Positions 10,990 to 21,047 of a stretch of DNA of 64,000 nt are shown here, in pieces. Location of the stretch: the NCBI GenBank assembly GCA_903772945.1, contig CAICTM010000144.1, positions 42,971-106,970 on the forward strand, in the 5' to 3' direction. The notes beneath the pieces were generated by a model that worked only from the letters and a program-made list of their open reading frames with translations, was not told the origin of the DNA and searched no databases. Both the position numbers and the translations under genes were made by a program. Positions within the stretch are counted from its first letter, which is position 1. The number at the start of each line of letters is the position of its first letter. The DNA is from Seminavis robusta. Its lineage: Eukaryota; Bacillariophyta; Bacillariophyceae; Naviculales; Naviculaceae.

Positions 10990-12210
10990 TATTTGTTTTG
11001 TTTGTCAATAGATGACCGATTGTTCGACGAAAGGGATCTTGCGCCTATGTCAATACTCTGAGTCAGCTTCAAGGGGGAGTAGTTGCCGAAAACATTCAGT
11101 CGCTTCAAACTCAGGGGGAGCCTGCTGCATTCTTGTCTGGACGGCTCCTCCACCAGTTCCGGCTCTGGCATCACATAGATGATATATAGGATGATAGCTT
11201 GGATGATAGAGCTGATGATGGTCTTCTTCTTGTTCTTCGACGTGGAAGGAGGCACGCGGAAGCAGGCAATTGCTGCTCAGTTCCTGCGTTGGTGCCATGG
11301 AGGGAATGACTGCTTACCAACCCGAAGCAAAATTTACATAGCAATTTAGATAGACTCTGCCTTGCTTGGCTGCCTTGTTGCTTCTCCGTGTTCGATTGAT
11401 GTAGACTGCAGAATGCTAAAGGCAATGCCAGCAAGGCTTTTACACTCCACAAGCGGCTTAAATTTTATGTTGACGGATTGTTTCAGGAAAGGGCTATTGC
11501 AGTATGTCAAGCTCAGTCGCTTCAAACTCAGGGGCCTTGCTTCTTTCTTGTCTGGAGGAGCACAAGGAAGTGAAGATTCAAGATTCATTATTTATTTATT
11601 TTGTGTCTTTACGAGCTCTTTACGTCTTTACAGTGTCTTTACGTTGTCTCTCAACATCATAGAGCTACCGCATACCTGGTACCGGTGGCTCTTGTGCTCT
11701 TCTGCTCTCCAGCTTAAGTAGTCCTAGCTAGCTACTAGCACTGGTACTGCACCGCTCCTGGCCAAAACAGCTCCAAAAGCTACAACAATGTCATGATGTA
11801 TGACGACGTCAATACTCAAAACAATTCGACCAGATCTTCTTCTTGTTCTTCTTGTTCTTCAGCTCATCCACGTGGACGGAAGCATTGGCGGTACCGGTAC
11901 AGGTACGGTACAGGTGGCATGCAATAATTGCCGCTCAGTTGGTGCGTCCCACGGAGGGGAATTGGCCGCATACTAACCAGAAATTACATGTAGTCTACCT
12001 TGCTTATGCATAGTTGCAATGTAGTGCACGGAAATGGCAATGCCCAACGCCCAACAGCTTGCCCAACCCTTCTGGGCTACAAGCACACAAGCACTGTAGT
12101 CTACATGTTGTAGACTAGTGATCAGGCTGGATGGCAAAAGTTGGGGCTGCACCAAAGCAATAAACAACTGAATCGCTCTTCAATCTTGTCTGGGTCGGAT
12201 GCAACAGTAA
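10990..12210. repeat. Diverged three-copy duplication, possible gene relics
   Basis: Three related blocks can be aligned by eye. A core around AGTCGCTTCAAACTCAGGGG occurs near 11078-11120 and 11514-11535, and a weaker copy (CTGAATCGCTCTTCAATC) lies near 12168-12185. Each is followed by CTTGTCTGG. A second shared segment (CTTCTTCTTGTTCTTC, then a GTGGA-GGAAG run, then CAATTGC/AATTGCCGCTCAGTT) occurs at 11222-11285 and 11829-11943. On the minus strand, copies 1 and 2 read LPLSLKRLNVFGN and LSLKRLSLTYC, resembling a leucine-rich-repeat turn. One copy also encodes a hydrophobic run (TIISSIIQAIILYIIYVM). No copy is an intact gene. Confidence 0.5.
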
Positions 12211-13206
12211 GGATTCAAGGCTTCTTCGGTCGCTCTTCTCATTCCGAATGGACTTGAGAACGGCTGTTGCGAAGAGTGCCACCACCATAAACCATTTCTT
12301 GGTGAAACGTAGGCAATACCGTACCGCTGAAGCTGCCAAATGACTTCCCCTTCATCGTCGAACAAGGAAGGGACAAGTCCGCCTAAACGCCAAAAATGCT
12401 AAGAGCGGGCTTCGTCCATCCATACTAGTACTAGCTAGAGGGTGTCATGGCAGTCGATTCAAGGGTCACTATTGGTCAGGTCGGGCTCATACCGCATGGA
12501 ATGGAAAGGAATTGAATTGAATTGAATTGGAGACCGAGAGCGAAGCAGAGCCATCAAACAAGACCGCTGATGAGAGTGACAGTCATTCTCGCTTCGTCTC
12601 GTGCTTTGCTTGATGAGGATCCGTGCGTAAAGCCGCCTCGAATACATGCGCATTTACTGCTTTGGAAGTTCCTTGTGCAATGGGTGCAGCGCTGGATCAT
12701 CGCCGCGTTTACGACAATGTGTAGACGCTGAAGATCGTGGAGCCTTTTCCACGCTGTGCGAAACACCACAGACGGATACACATCCACTTCCATGCGTCAC
12801 CTCTCTCTGCCACGTTCAATTCACCACCAACGAATGATGAATCGAATCCACCCGTTCGGCATTGCCAGCCGTATTTTCTGAGTAGTGGGACCCCCAACTA
12901 GCCCCCTGGTATCGGACGGAACGTTGCGGGGATGAACGAGGGTGGGTCCAATACGGCAGGTTTCTTTCCCGATGCTGAAATATCACAGACTGGTAAGAAA
13001 GCTTCCCAGTATTGAGACTTCAAAGCGTAAGAAATACACTACTACTCTACAAAAACAAGATGCCTCCGGTGGCGCCAACCATGGAAACAGAAATAGCAAA
13101 AAGGACTGACAGTCCGTTGGCAAATAGCTAATACTGGTACCAGATACCAACTGCCATGGGCTCCAAAGGGTCCGAAATCGCCATTTACAAGTAATTCTGC
13201 TTCATA

Positions 13207-13325
13207 CTTGGGTTTCGATTTTATATTTGGGTTTTGATTTTATATTTAGGTTTCGATTTTATATTTGGGTTTCGGCTTGATTTTACTAGTTATATACCAT
13301 AGTAATTTGGTTTCGGTTTTATATA
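13207..13325. repeat. 19-20 bp tandem repeats upstream of the Crypton
   Basis: At least three consecutive copies of a unit close to GGGTTTCGATTTTATATTT lie at about 13210-13275. A further partial copy, reading GGTTTCGGTTTTATATA, lies near 13310. The same unit recurs in the same orientation downstream of the Crypton at about 16885-16935. Confidence 0.75.
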
Positions 13326-13672
13326 CCCTCATAGGTCAAAGTTGACTCGTGCCAAATTTGACTCAGAGTCAAACTGACGCTCCTTGACTGGGTCATAAAG
13401 ATTTTCGCGCGGGGGTGCGAACCCTCCTTGTTATTTGAATAACGACCCCAAGTCAAAAAATCGTGGACTTAGAAGATAGATTAAGAGACATAGAGAACGG
13501 TACTGCATTAACTCTAGCTAGCTTCCTTCAGTTGGCGCCCTCTTAAGGCCTAACTCGAACTCTAGTGGTTCCGTACCTTGAAATCGTGGAGAGTCGAGGT
13601 GTACCAATGCCAACGAAACACAACCAGAGGCAGGAGAGTTAACAGCAGTAGACAACAACAATCAACATCAAG

Positions 13673-16267
13673 ATGACCTCTACTACCAGTGCTATTGCGA
13701 ATGGTTTACCCTCTCCAGTGAGGCCAGCACAAGTCCGTGTGGTGGAGCATAGGATTGGTGAAGATGGGATGAGAGAGGCTGTTGTGACAGTGAGGGATGA
13801 TGGCCAACTCAACAGCAATTTGCAACATGTCTTGTTGGAGATGGCAGAGGGTGACAAGCCAACCTCTACAGGAAAGGCGCTGGATCCCAAAGTCTTTGAA
13901 TACTACCAGTACTGCGACCACTGTTATCCCAATGATCCAATGAGGAGAGTTGTGGACTTTGAGAAGGTTTACAGATTTATGTTCTACACTGCTTTCAGAG
14001 AGCCAAAGAAACATCCAACCAAGGCTGAACTTGCCAAGTCTGTGGAAAAGAGGAATCACTTCAACAAGAAGGAGTTTGACACCCTAATGGTGGACTACAA
14101 GGACTCTGCCAAGGCTAGACTCAACCGGCCCAATCCCAAGAATCCAATGAGTCCCCCCTCCTTTGAACAGTACAAGCAAATCATCCGCAAGATCTGGAAG
14201 GTACAACTCGCCAAGGGATTGACCAAAGACAGCTTTGATGCTATCTGGAGGCTCCCATTGGATGATCTATTGAAGTTTGTGAAGCACAGGAAGCCCATCC
14301 AAGACAAGAAAAACTACAAAGAGAAGATTAATGGAGAGTTTTCTCCCTACATGATTGTGGAGCACTATACCAGCATTGAAGCTATTCTGTGGAAACACAG
14401 CCATGATGCTGTTGGCTACAGATCTGTGGCCTGTCAGCTGCGCCACAGGTACTGTTTTCTACATTTGACTTGTGGCATTCTCAGGTGTGAGAGTCTCCAC
14501 CGTGCTGAGTTCAGCGACTTCCTTGGATTGACTGTCCCCAAGGACGAAGACAGAGATGTACACGACACCTACATTATGGTTAACCAGATTGCATTGGGCA
14601 AGACAGCCACCTATGGCAGGAAACAGTATGGCAGAGCCACCCGCCACAAGGATGTCAATGTGTGCTGCATCGCTGCCTTTGCCTTCATGGTGGAATACCG
14701 TCTCCATTGCACTGAAGAGTTTGCCAGCTTCACTGTGGATGACTGGGTGAACAACACGAAGTGGTTTGACATCAAGGTCCTTGCTGATGTTACAGTGAGC
14801 GCTGACAGGTCCAAGGAGATGGAGAAGGATACTTATGGAAACCACATCCGTGGGATCCTCAAGGAACTCGAGCTGGACTGCTCAAAGGTACTCCATCTTG
14901 GCAGAAAACTTGGTGCATTAACTCTTGAGCTGCTGATGGAAGAGCGCTCTGAGATCCAGCAATTAGGAGGCTGGTCAGAGGGCTGTTTTGACAAGCATTA
15001 CAGTGGCAAGATGCCTCTATCTCCTGTGAGGAGAATGGCCGGTTATGGCGGGAAGAACGGCTGTCTCTTCTGCCCCAGATCTGTTGTCTTTCCACCCAAG
15101 GAGTTGTTGCTCCTTACACCAATCGGAAAGTGGGTGTACACCGCCTTTGACGACGTTACATCTCACCCCGGAAACAATCCAACAGCCATTGCCTTCCTCA
15201 AGTTCTTTATTGACCTCAACACACTCTTTTTACAAGACGCAGCAGCAATGATGGTTCTTCATCCAGAGCGAGAGGAGCATCCTTTATTCACTGACCTGAA
15301 CTATGTATTCAAGACCGATCTCTTTGCTGTAAGTGTCACCGTTCGCACTTGTTCATTAGCTCTTGTGCCACACGCCTCTCACTACTGCTTCTTCTACTGT
15401 CCGTGCTGTTACTAGATATTCAAGGAGAAGATGAAATTGGCACTCGAGTCTGCAAAGAATCCAAAAGAAACCACTATAGAGAAAGTTGTCCCAACGCTGA
15501 CTGCCTGGCAGACAGCAAACAACCAAGCGTTATGTCTTTTAGATTCAAAGGTTGACAGTGTGTCCACTATTGTGTCCAATGGGATCGCGCAGCTTGTTGA
15601 GTTCACTCAGAGAACTGAACAGCGACAGTTGCAGAGAGAAAGGCAACTAGGGGCTTTACTAGTGAAGATGGGCAATTCTCTCAATGTCCCGCTAGAGAAC
15701 AACGAAGAAGAAGGCGAACTGCTTACACCAGACACACCAGAAGAGCTGGACTATATGAATGACAGTGGCGAGTGGGAGCCTATGCAGGATCCGGCTGGTG
15801 CAACTTTGGAAACGGGTGACATGCATCTTCAAGTTGGTGCTATGGACACCACGGAAACCGTGACACGACGTACGATATCGCCAACAGCAACAGTGGTAGC
15901 CCAGCCCAATGCTGAATTCAGGCTCTCTGTGTGCATCAAGAACTTGAGCGAGCTGATGGACGAGTGGACTGGTCGAATGGATGGATCCTATCCAGATCCT
16001 CTTGGAGGCGTGGAAGGCAGAAACAACAAGTATGGTGCCAAATGGAGGGCGCACATCCCTGCCAAGCAACATTCCAGAAGAAAGCAAGCCACTGAAGGTA
16101 TCCGTGCTTATGCAGAGAGGCACAATGTGGATGAGTTGGATGCATGCACAATGCTTGACTACAACTACAAAGAAGACTGCAAGTGCTCTATTGCAAAGTT
16201 TGTGGACTACTTGAAAGGCGAGGGGCTGCTGCAAAAAATGGCGTCTCGTGGTCGTACCAAGAAATGA
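13673..16267 (+). mobile_element. Crypton DNA transposon: tyrosine recombinase with GCR1_C-type domain
   Basis: Two exons fit: 13673-15328 and 15416-16267, separated by an 87-base intron (GTAAGT...TTACTAG). The product is about 835 residues with an intact frame. The tyrosine-recombinase catalytic set is visible: R271 (GILRCESL), H408-L-G-R411, GGW at 432-434 and the nucleophile Y443 (KHYSGKMP). This is the RHRWY arrangement of Cryptons. The C-terminus (from about residue 735) has the W/R/K pattern of the GCR1_C DNA-binding domain (KYGAKWRAHIP; SRRKQATEGIRAYAERHN) known from Cryptons. A Gln/Arg-rich probable coiled coil precedes it (QRTEQRQLQRERQLG). Cryptons are thought to move via a circular intermediate. 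Whether this copy is active is unknown, but no broken residue or frame is seen. Confidence 0.85.
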
Positions 16268-17507
16268 CTACTTTACATTCTATTTGGTGGGCTTCCAAGC
16301 TCCTTGGTCTTTGACCTGTTGGGCTGTCATGGGCTGTGGCACAGAGATGCGAGCAGCCATCATTCTACATTCATTTAAACTAGCACTACATTCATTTAAA
16401 CTAGTAGTAGGAGCTTTCAATTGCTCTTGTAGCCGTTGCTTCTCCATCGTGCTGTTGTGTTGTTCGATCGTTGTTGCCGACTGCGATTGTTCTTGTTGCC
16501 TGTTGCTGTTACTGTTGCCGTAAGATAGGTGCGCGCCATTGAAGTTCGAAAAGTGAGAAGTTGTCACTGACGTCAGTTGTAATCCAGTACCGGTTCTCAT
16601 TTGAGTACCGGTTTCGAGTCAGTCGCCAAAAGAGGTGCGAAGTTCCAAAAGATACGCGGAAGATCGGTGAGGTGACTCCAGTTTGATTTCTGCTCAGCAG
16701 TTTCTCGTTTGGCCTCTCCAGAGTCAGGGGGTACTGTTTTCGGCACAGTAAGAACAGAATCTGGCCAGGTCAAACGAGATACTCTGAGTCAAAATCCAAT
16801 TTTGACTCACTCGATGGCACTACGTGCTTTTGCCTTGACTGAACGATCCTACGAAGGACAGACTACTATTTTACCAACTAAATATTTAGGTTTTCGGTTT
16901 TATATTTAGGTTTCGGTTTTATATTTAGGTTTGGAATTGATCAATTTAATTGGATTCTTAAAATCCTGATTTCGGGCCCTTTCCTCCCAGAATCTTGCTT
17001 TACAAGAATTTCTTAACAATTTCTAAAAGCTCAGGGCTCGCTTTCTAACTACTCGTAATGGTGGAGTTGCTCAAAATTCGAGTTTGGAGTACGGTACCAC
17101 TACTAGTAGTACCAGTACCACCAAGAGCGCGCAAGTGCATGACTGGTTGAAAAATTAAATAATGACTTTCAGAAGCACGCCTACACATTTGATCTCTTGT
17201 GTTCTTACCGGTACCGGTATTAAATTTGTACAGTAGCCAGTGGAATGGGACTTAGAGGATCCCAACCGAGCTTTGCAGATTAGCTGGAGATTCCAGTAAG
17301 CTACTCCCGTCAGAAGGTTCCAACAGTGCTCCCATCTTCGGGTGCTAAGGTGGCCAGCCAAAACCGCGAAACCCGGCTCAATGGTCAGCCATGATCTGCT
17401 GTGGGAACATGGCACTGAGATGATCCTCAGAATTATTCTGACAAGCCCAACACTTGCCTTGTCTTAGCCCAAACAAAAGTAAACAAATAATAGATCTAGT
17501 AAACACA
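16268..17507. other. Intergenic; Crypton 3' flank with repeats
   Basis: No gene is recognised. 16370-16405 contains a short direct repeat (CTACATTCATTTAAACTAG, twice). 16885-16935 holds the 19-20 bp repeats also found upstream of the Crypton. 17085-17130 is a run of GTAC and ACTAGT palindromes. The last 50 bases are A-rich and form the probable leader of the next gene. Confidence 0.6.
16885..16935. repeat. 19-20 bp tandem repeats downstream of the Crypton
   Basis: Two full copies and one partial copy of a unit close to GGTTTCGGTTTTATATTTA. It matches the repeat cluster at 13207-13325 in the same orientation. Together they bracket a 3.7 kb interval containing the recombinase gene. Confidence 0.7.
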
Positions 17508-18212
17508 ATGAAGTCTCTCTTGAAGTTCATTACCGGTGCGTCCAAAAAGGAGGACAATGGCAGCCGAAAGAAGAAGGACGCATTGGATAGTGAAGCTAAA
17601 AGCAAGAGTAAGGGTACAAGCAAGAGTAACAAGGATAGAAAAAGCAGGAAGGAGGCAAAGATCAAGAGGTCAGCTAAAGGCTCTGTCGTCAGCGAACAAA
17701 CCGAAGCTACTACTCTCAGTGATGCTGCTGTGAACGAACACTTGATCCAGGATTACATTTCCAAGGTAAATGAACACGCATCAGTAGAAGAGCTGCTCCA
17801 ATTCTACGCCCGTGAGGACGCGCCCATCAAGTTTGACGACATGGCCCCCATGCCTGCCGTGGCAGTGCAGACAGAGATTGTGAACCTCACCAAGAGCTTT
17901 AAGGATTTCAAGTTCAGCTATGACTCTGTCAAGGAAATCAAACCAGGCGTGGTGCAGGTAGACGAGTTGGTGGTGTCAGGAACTCACAATGGGGAACCTT
18001 ATAAATTTGCAGTATTCCCTCCTGTCCCAGCCACTGGCAAGCATGTTGTGTTAGACCCAGAGAGGTCGTGGTTTTACATGAATGATGGGAAGATTGTCAA
18101 GGAGGTCATCACGGCACTCGGCAACCTCACAGGGCCTCCTGGCATGTACATTTCTATTGGAGGAAACATGGACATGGCACCCCCACCACCTCAAGAGGAG
18201 GAATCGCCTTAG
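17508..18212 (+). CDS. SnoaL/NTF2-like fold protein, paralogue 1
   Basis: A 234-residue protein. I chose the ATG at 17508 (MKSLLKFITGASKK) because the paralogue at 20340-21047 begins with the same residues; the frame opens 18 codons earlier. Residues 10-70 are Lys/Ser-rich and low-complexity. A conserved region from about 70 to 225 has the order of a SnoaL-like alpha+beta barrel: helix (LIQDYISKVNEHASVEELLQ), strands with VDELVVSGTHNGEPY, PATGKHV, then MNDGKIVKEV. It ends GNMDMAPPPPQEEESP. SnoaL/NTF2 folds serve as small-molecule enzymes or binding scaffolds, and the reaction here is unknown. Its convergent partner is in inverted orientation about 2.1 kb away. Confidence 0.72.
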   Translation: MKSLLKFITGASKKEDNGSRKKKDALDSEAKSKSKGTSKSNKDRKSRKEAKIKRSAKGSVVSEQTEATTLSDAAVNEHLIQDYISKVNEHASVEELLQFYAREDAPIKFDDMAPMPAVAVQTEIVNLTKSFKDFKFSYDSVKEIKPGVVQVDELVVSGTHNGEPYKFAVFPPVPATGKHVVLDPERSWFYMNDGKIVKEVITALGNLTGPPGMYISIGGNMDMAPPPPQEEESP

Positions 18213-19176
18213 GAGCATGCGTCTCCTTGTAACTACTGCCTGACTGAGGTTTGCTTTGGGATACTTGCAATAATGAACACACATGTATTTGATATGAGGT
18301 TGCCCATCGTCCAGCCATGTGCGATTTCATTGCATTGTTATTCGATCGAAGGCTGTAGTCATCTTCCGGGTATGAATGACACTACAACTGCATACTTGAG
18401 GCTTTGTATTCTGCCATATATCGCATTGCCAACCTTGTTGGTCCACTGAACGTTATCGAGACTGTGTCAAATCATCTAGGACTTTGAACCAAGAAACCAG
18501 AATAGCTCACTGAGACTGAAGTTGGTTTGGCAGCATGACGGTCTCATTTTGGATCTTGTTGCTTTCTTAAAATAATAGCCATACGCTTGTAGCTACTAGT
18601 ATCTGGGTGGGATTGGCAGTGTGCAAGGAGGAGCACCTACAGGGTCAGTGCGTCAGAACGCGGAAACTGAGAGTGTATGAACCAATAGAGTTGCCTTCCG
18701 ACATGGACGCACGCTATCTACATATCATAATGCTATCATACCAATGCTACCAAGGGGGGGTTTAGGGTAGGGAAATTATCTACGGAAGCCAGCCGGGGTC
18801 AGGCTTTTAAAAGCAAAGAACAGTCGAAATTCAGGACTAGGTTCTGTGGGATCAGGGGCAAGAAATTGAGGACCATTAAGGGGGGCAAAGGGCTTTGCGG
18901 GATCCACGGAGACATAAATGGCCAATGTTACATTGCAGATTTGAGCCTCTGGCTAGTAGCTAGTAGAGAAGATGAGCTAAAGTATATTGACAGCCTTTCC
19001 GGTCTTGCTACCGGACGGTACCGAGGCTCATGGGCAAATCGTTGCATCGGCCGTGATCCATTCAATGACGTCATTGGCGCCCAAAAGTTTCTTGATCTCT
19101 CTAGCTAGGCTGCGCCAAAAGCCCACCAGCAGAGCACATCAAAGTCAAATTTCACAAGAAGCCAGACAAAGAAGCA
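18213..19176. other. Intergenic, no gene recognised
   Basis: About 960 bases between the SnoaL-like gene and the plastid-targeted gene. Open frames are short and without domain features. A G-rich run is at about 18755-18762. Confidence 0.55.
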
Positions 19177-19854
19177 ATGAGGTCCTCTTATTCTGTGTTA
19201 TTGTTGCTGCTGCCGCTATCGCTATCAGCTCTGACAGTGTCGGCATTTCAACCATCCAAGTTCCCTCTGAGCCTGAATCGAGCACTTGAGCCACTGCCAC
19301 CATTAGCTTCAGCTTCAGCCTCAGCCTCAGCCACGCCAACAACACGATGGACCGCAGCGACAACGACTGATACTCGATCACGGGGTAACCACGGGGTGCT
19401 CTATGCCGGACGATCACCCAAAAACGCTCCCGTAGAGAAAAGTGGAGCAGCACCAAGCACAGATGCTTCCAATGCTACCGGTAATACCAAGGTGATTTAC
19501 AAGGATGACTGCTTTGGCCTCATGTCCTTCTTGGCGGGCATTGGCACCCGCGATCCCGTCTTTACGGGAATCTTTTGCTTGCTGTCCTTGTTGGCAGATG
19601 TGGGAACTCGACAGCGATGGCTTCCTGCCGACTACAAGAATCCCGAAATCGTTTCCCGTAAAGTTCCTGCTGTCATTGCCATTCTCACGTTGGTCTTGAC
19701 CCCTGTCCTTGTGGAACCATTGACCTCTGTGGACGCGTCTTTGTTTGGAGCCGAGCCGGATCCGATTGCGAGACCTGTGCAGCTCGTCATTGGTGGATTC
19801 TCCATCGTCACGGGGCTTTTGGATATCCGCTGGAGAGATCGATTTAATGCCTAG
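19177..19854 (+). CDS. Plastid-targeted multi-pass membrane protein
   Basis: A 225-residue protein. Residues 1-23 form a clear signal peptide (SYSVLLLLLPLSLSALTVSA). The predicted cleavage, VSA|FQP at 23/24, leaves the Phe that marks diatom bipartite plastid presequences (ASAF-type motif). Residues 24-100 are Ala/Ser/Thr/Arg-rich, as in a transit peptide. The mature part has hydrophobic segments near 128-144 (VFTGIFCLLSLLADVGT), 164-182 (VPAVIAILTLVLTPVLV) and 200-218 (PVQLVIGGFSIVTGLLDI). It ends in a short basic/acidic tail. A thylakoid or envelope location is likely. I do not recognise the family. It lies between two inverted SnoaL-like paralogues. Confidence 0.75.
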   Translation: MRSSYSVLLLLLPLSLSALTVSAFQPSKFPLSLNRALEPLPPLASASASASATPTTRWTAATTTDTRSRGNHGVLYAGRSPKNAPVEKSGAAPSTDASNATGNTKVIYKDDCFGLMSFLAGIGTRDPVFTGIFCLLSLLADVGTRQRWLPADYKNPEIVSRKVPAVIAILTLVLTPVLVEPLTSVDASLFGAEPDPIARPVQLVIGGFSIVTGLLDIRWRDRFNA

Positions 19855-20339
19855 ATAGCTAGTAGCATAGCCTTATCGTACATGTACATGTAGCATCCAA
19901 TGTTATAATTAACTACTAAGGCTGTATTGATTCTCCAGTGCTCGTCATCGCACGCTGCCAATCGTAGCTCGCTGCGTGCATACGACGGCGTAAAAAGCTA
20001 CGAGATCCAAAGTTTACCCCCCGACCCCGGGGAACCATGTCCTGAATTCCGCCTCTTCTTTGCCGAAGAGGTAACTTCCCAAATATGACCGTCATGCCCA
20101 ATCCTACGTTTGTCTCAGTGAATATTCTGGTGGATCATCATCAGGTCGGCATGGCGATGCGTCGGAAAAAATCCTAACTTGAAAGCAGTTGTAGCAGACC
20201 TTCATACCCGAGGATTCGAATGCGTGATTCAATGAAATCAGATGAACGACCGGCTTCCGGTAACATACAGTACAAACATATACAACCGTGTTCATTATCA
20301 TAACAATTATCCCTAAGCTAACACCATGCAGCACGCAGC
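19855..20339. other. Intergenic, convergent 3' ends
   Basis: About 485 bases between the plastid-targeted gene and the minus-strand SnoaL-like paralogue. It holds a TACATGTACATGTA palindrome near 19878-19892. No coding or RNA gene is seen. Confidence 0.55.
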
Positions 20340-21047
20340 CTAGGGCGCTTCCTCTTCAGCTGGTGGGGGTGGCATGTCCATGTTTCCTCCAATAGAAATG
20401 TACATGCCAGGAGGCCCCGTAAGATTGCCCAGTGCCATGATGACCTCCTTGACAATCTTCCCATCCTTATTCATGGTGAACCACATCCTCTCTGGGTCCA
20501 ACACAGCATGCTTGCCAGATGCTGGGACGGGCGGGAATACGGCAAACCTATAAGGTTCCCCATTGTGCGTTCCCGACACAACCAACTCTTCTACCAGCAC
20601 CACACCTGGTTTGATTTCCTTGACAGAATCATAGCTGAACTTGAAATCCTTAAAGCTCTTGGTTAACTTCACAATCTCCGTCTGCACGGCCACAGCAGGC
20701 ATGGGAGCCATGTCATCAAACTTGATGGGTACTTCCTCACTGGCGTAGAATTGGAGAAGCTCTTCTACCGATGCGTGTTCATTTACCTTGGAAATGTAAT
20801 CCTGGATCAAGTGTTCGTTCACAGCAGCATCACTGAGAGTAGTAGCTTCGGTTTGTTCACTGACGACAGAGCCTGGGGAAGACCTCTTGCTCCTTCTCTC
20901 TTTCTTGCTCTTTCTCTCCTTGCCACTCTTACTCTTACCCTTAATCTTGCTTTTAGTAATCTCACCTTCCAACATGTCCTTCTTCTTTAGGCTGCCATGG
21001 TCCTTCTTCTTGGACGCACCGGTAATGAACTTCAAGAGAGACTTCAT
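20340..21047 (-). CDS. SnoaL/NTF2-like fold protein, paralogue 2
   Basis: A 235-residue protein starting at the ATG at 21047. It is collinear with the gene at 17508-18212: same start (MKSLLKFITGASKK), Lys/Ser-rich linker, and a nearly identical domain (SEQTEATTLSDAAVNEH; DLVELVVSG-type strand; NLTGPPGMYISIGGNMDM). Differences cluster in the Lys-rich linker and the last ten residues. One residue is inserted at MNKDGKIVKEV relative to MNDGKIVKEV. The two genes form an inverted duplication around a plastid-targeted gene. High conservation of the folded part with a drifting linker suggests both copies are functional. Confidence 0.72.
   Translation of the reverse strand: MKSLLKFITGASKKKDHGSLKKKDMLEGEITKSKIKGKSKSGKERKSKKERRSKRSSPGSVVSEQTEATTLSDAAVNEHLIQDYISKVNEHASVEELLQFYASEEVPIKFDDMAPMPAVAVQTEIVKLTKSFKDFKFSYDSVKEIKPGVVLVEELVVSGTHNGEPYRFAVFPPVPASGKHAVLDPERMWFTMNKDGKIVKEVIMALGNLTGPPGMYISIGGNMDMPPPPAEEEAP

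Larger units (their letters stand above)
10585..13672. other. Gene-poor region with degenerate duplications
   Basis: About 3.1 kb without a convincing gene. The segment from about 10990 to 12210 holds a diverged three-copy repeat (listed separately). 13207-13320 holds a cluster of 19-20 bp repeats next to the Crypton. Short open frames in 12115-12900 lack domain signatures. Confidence 0.55.
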
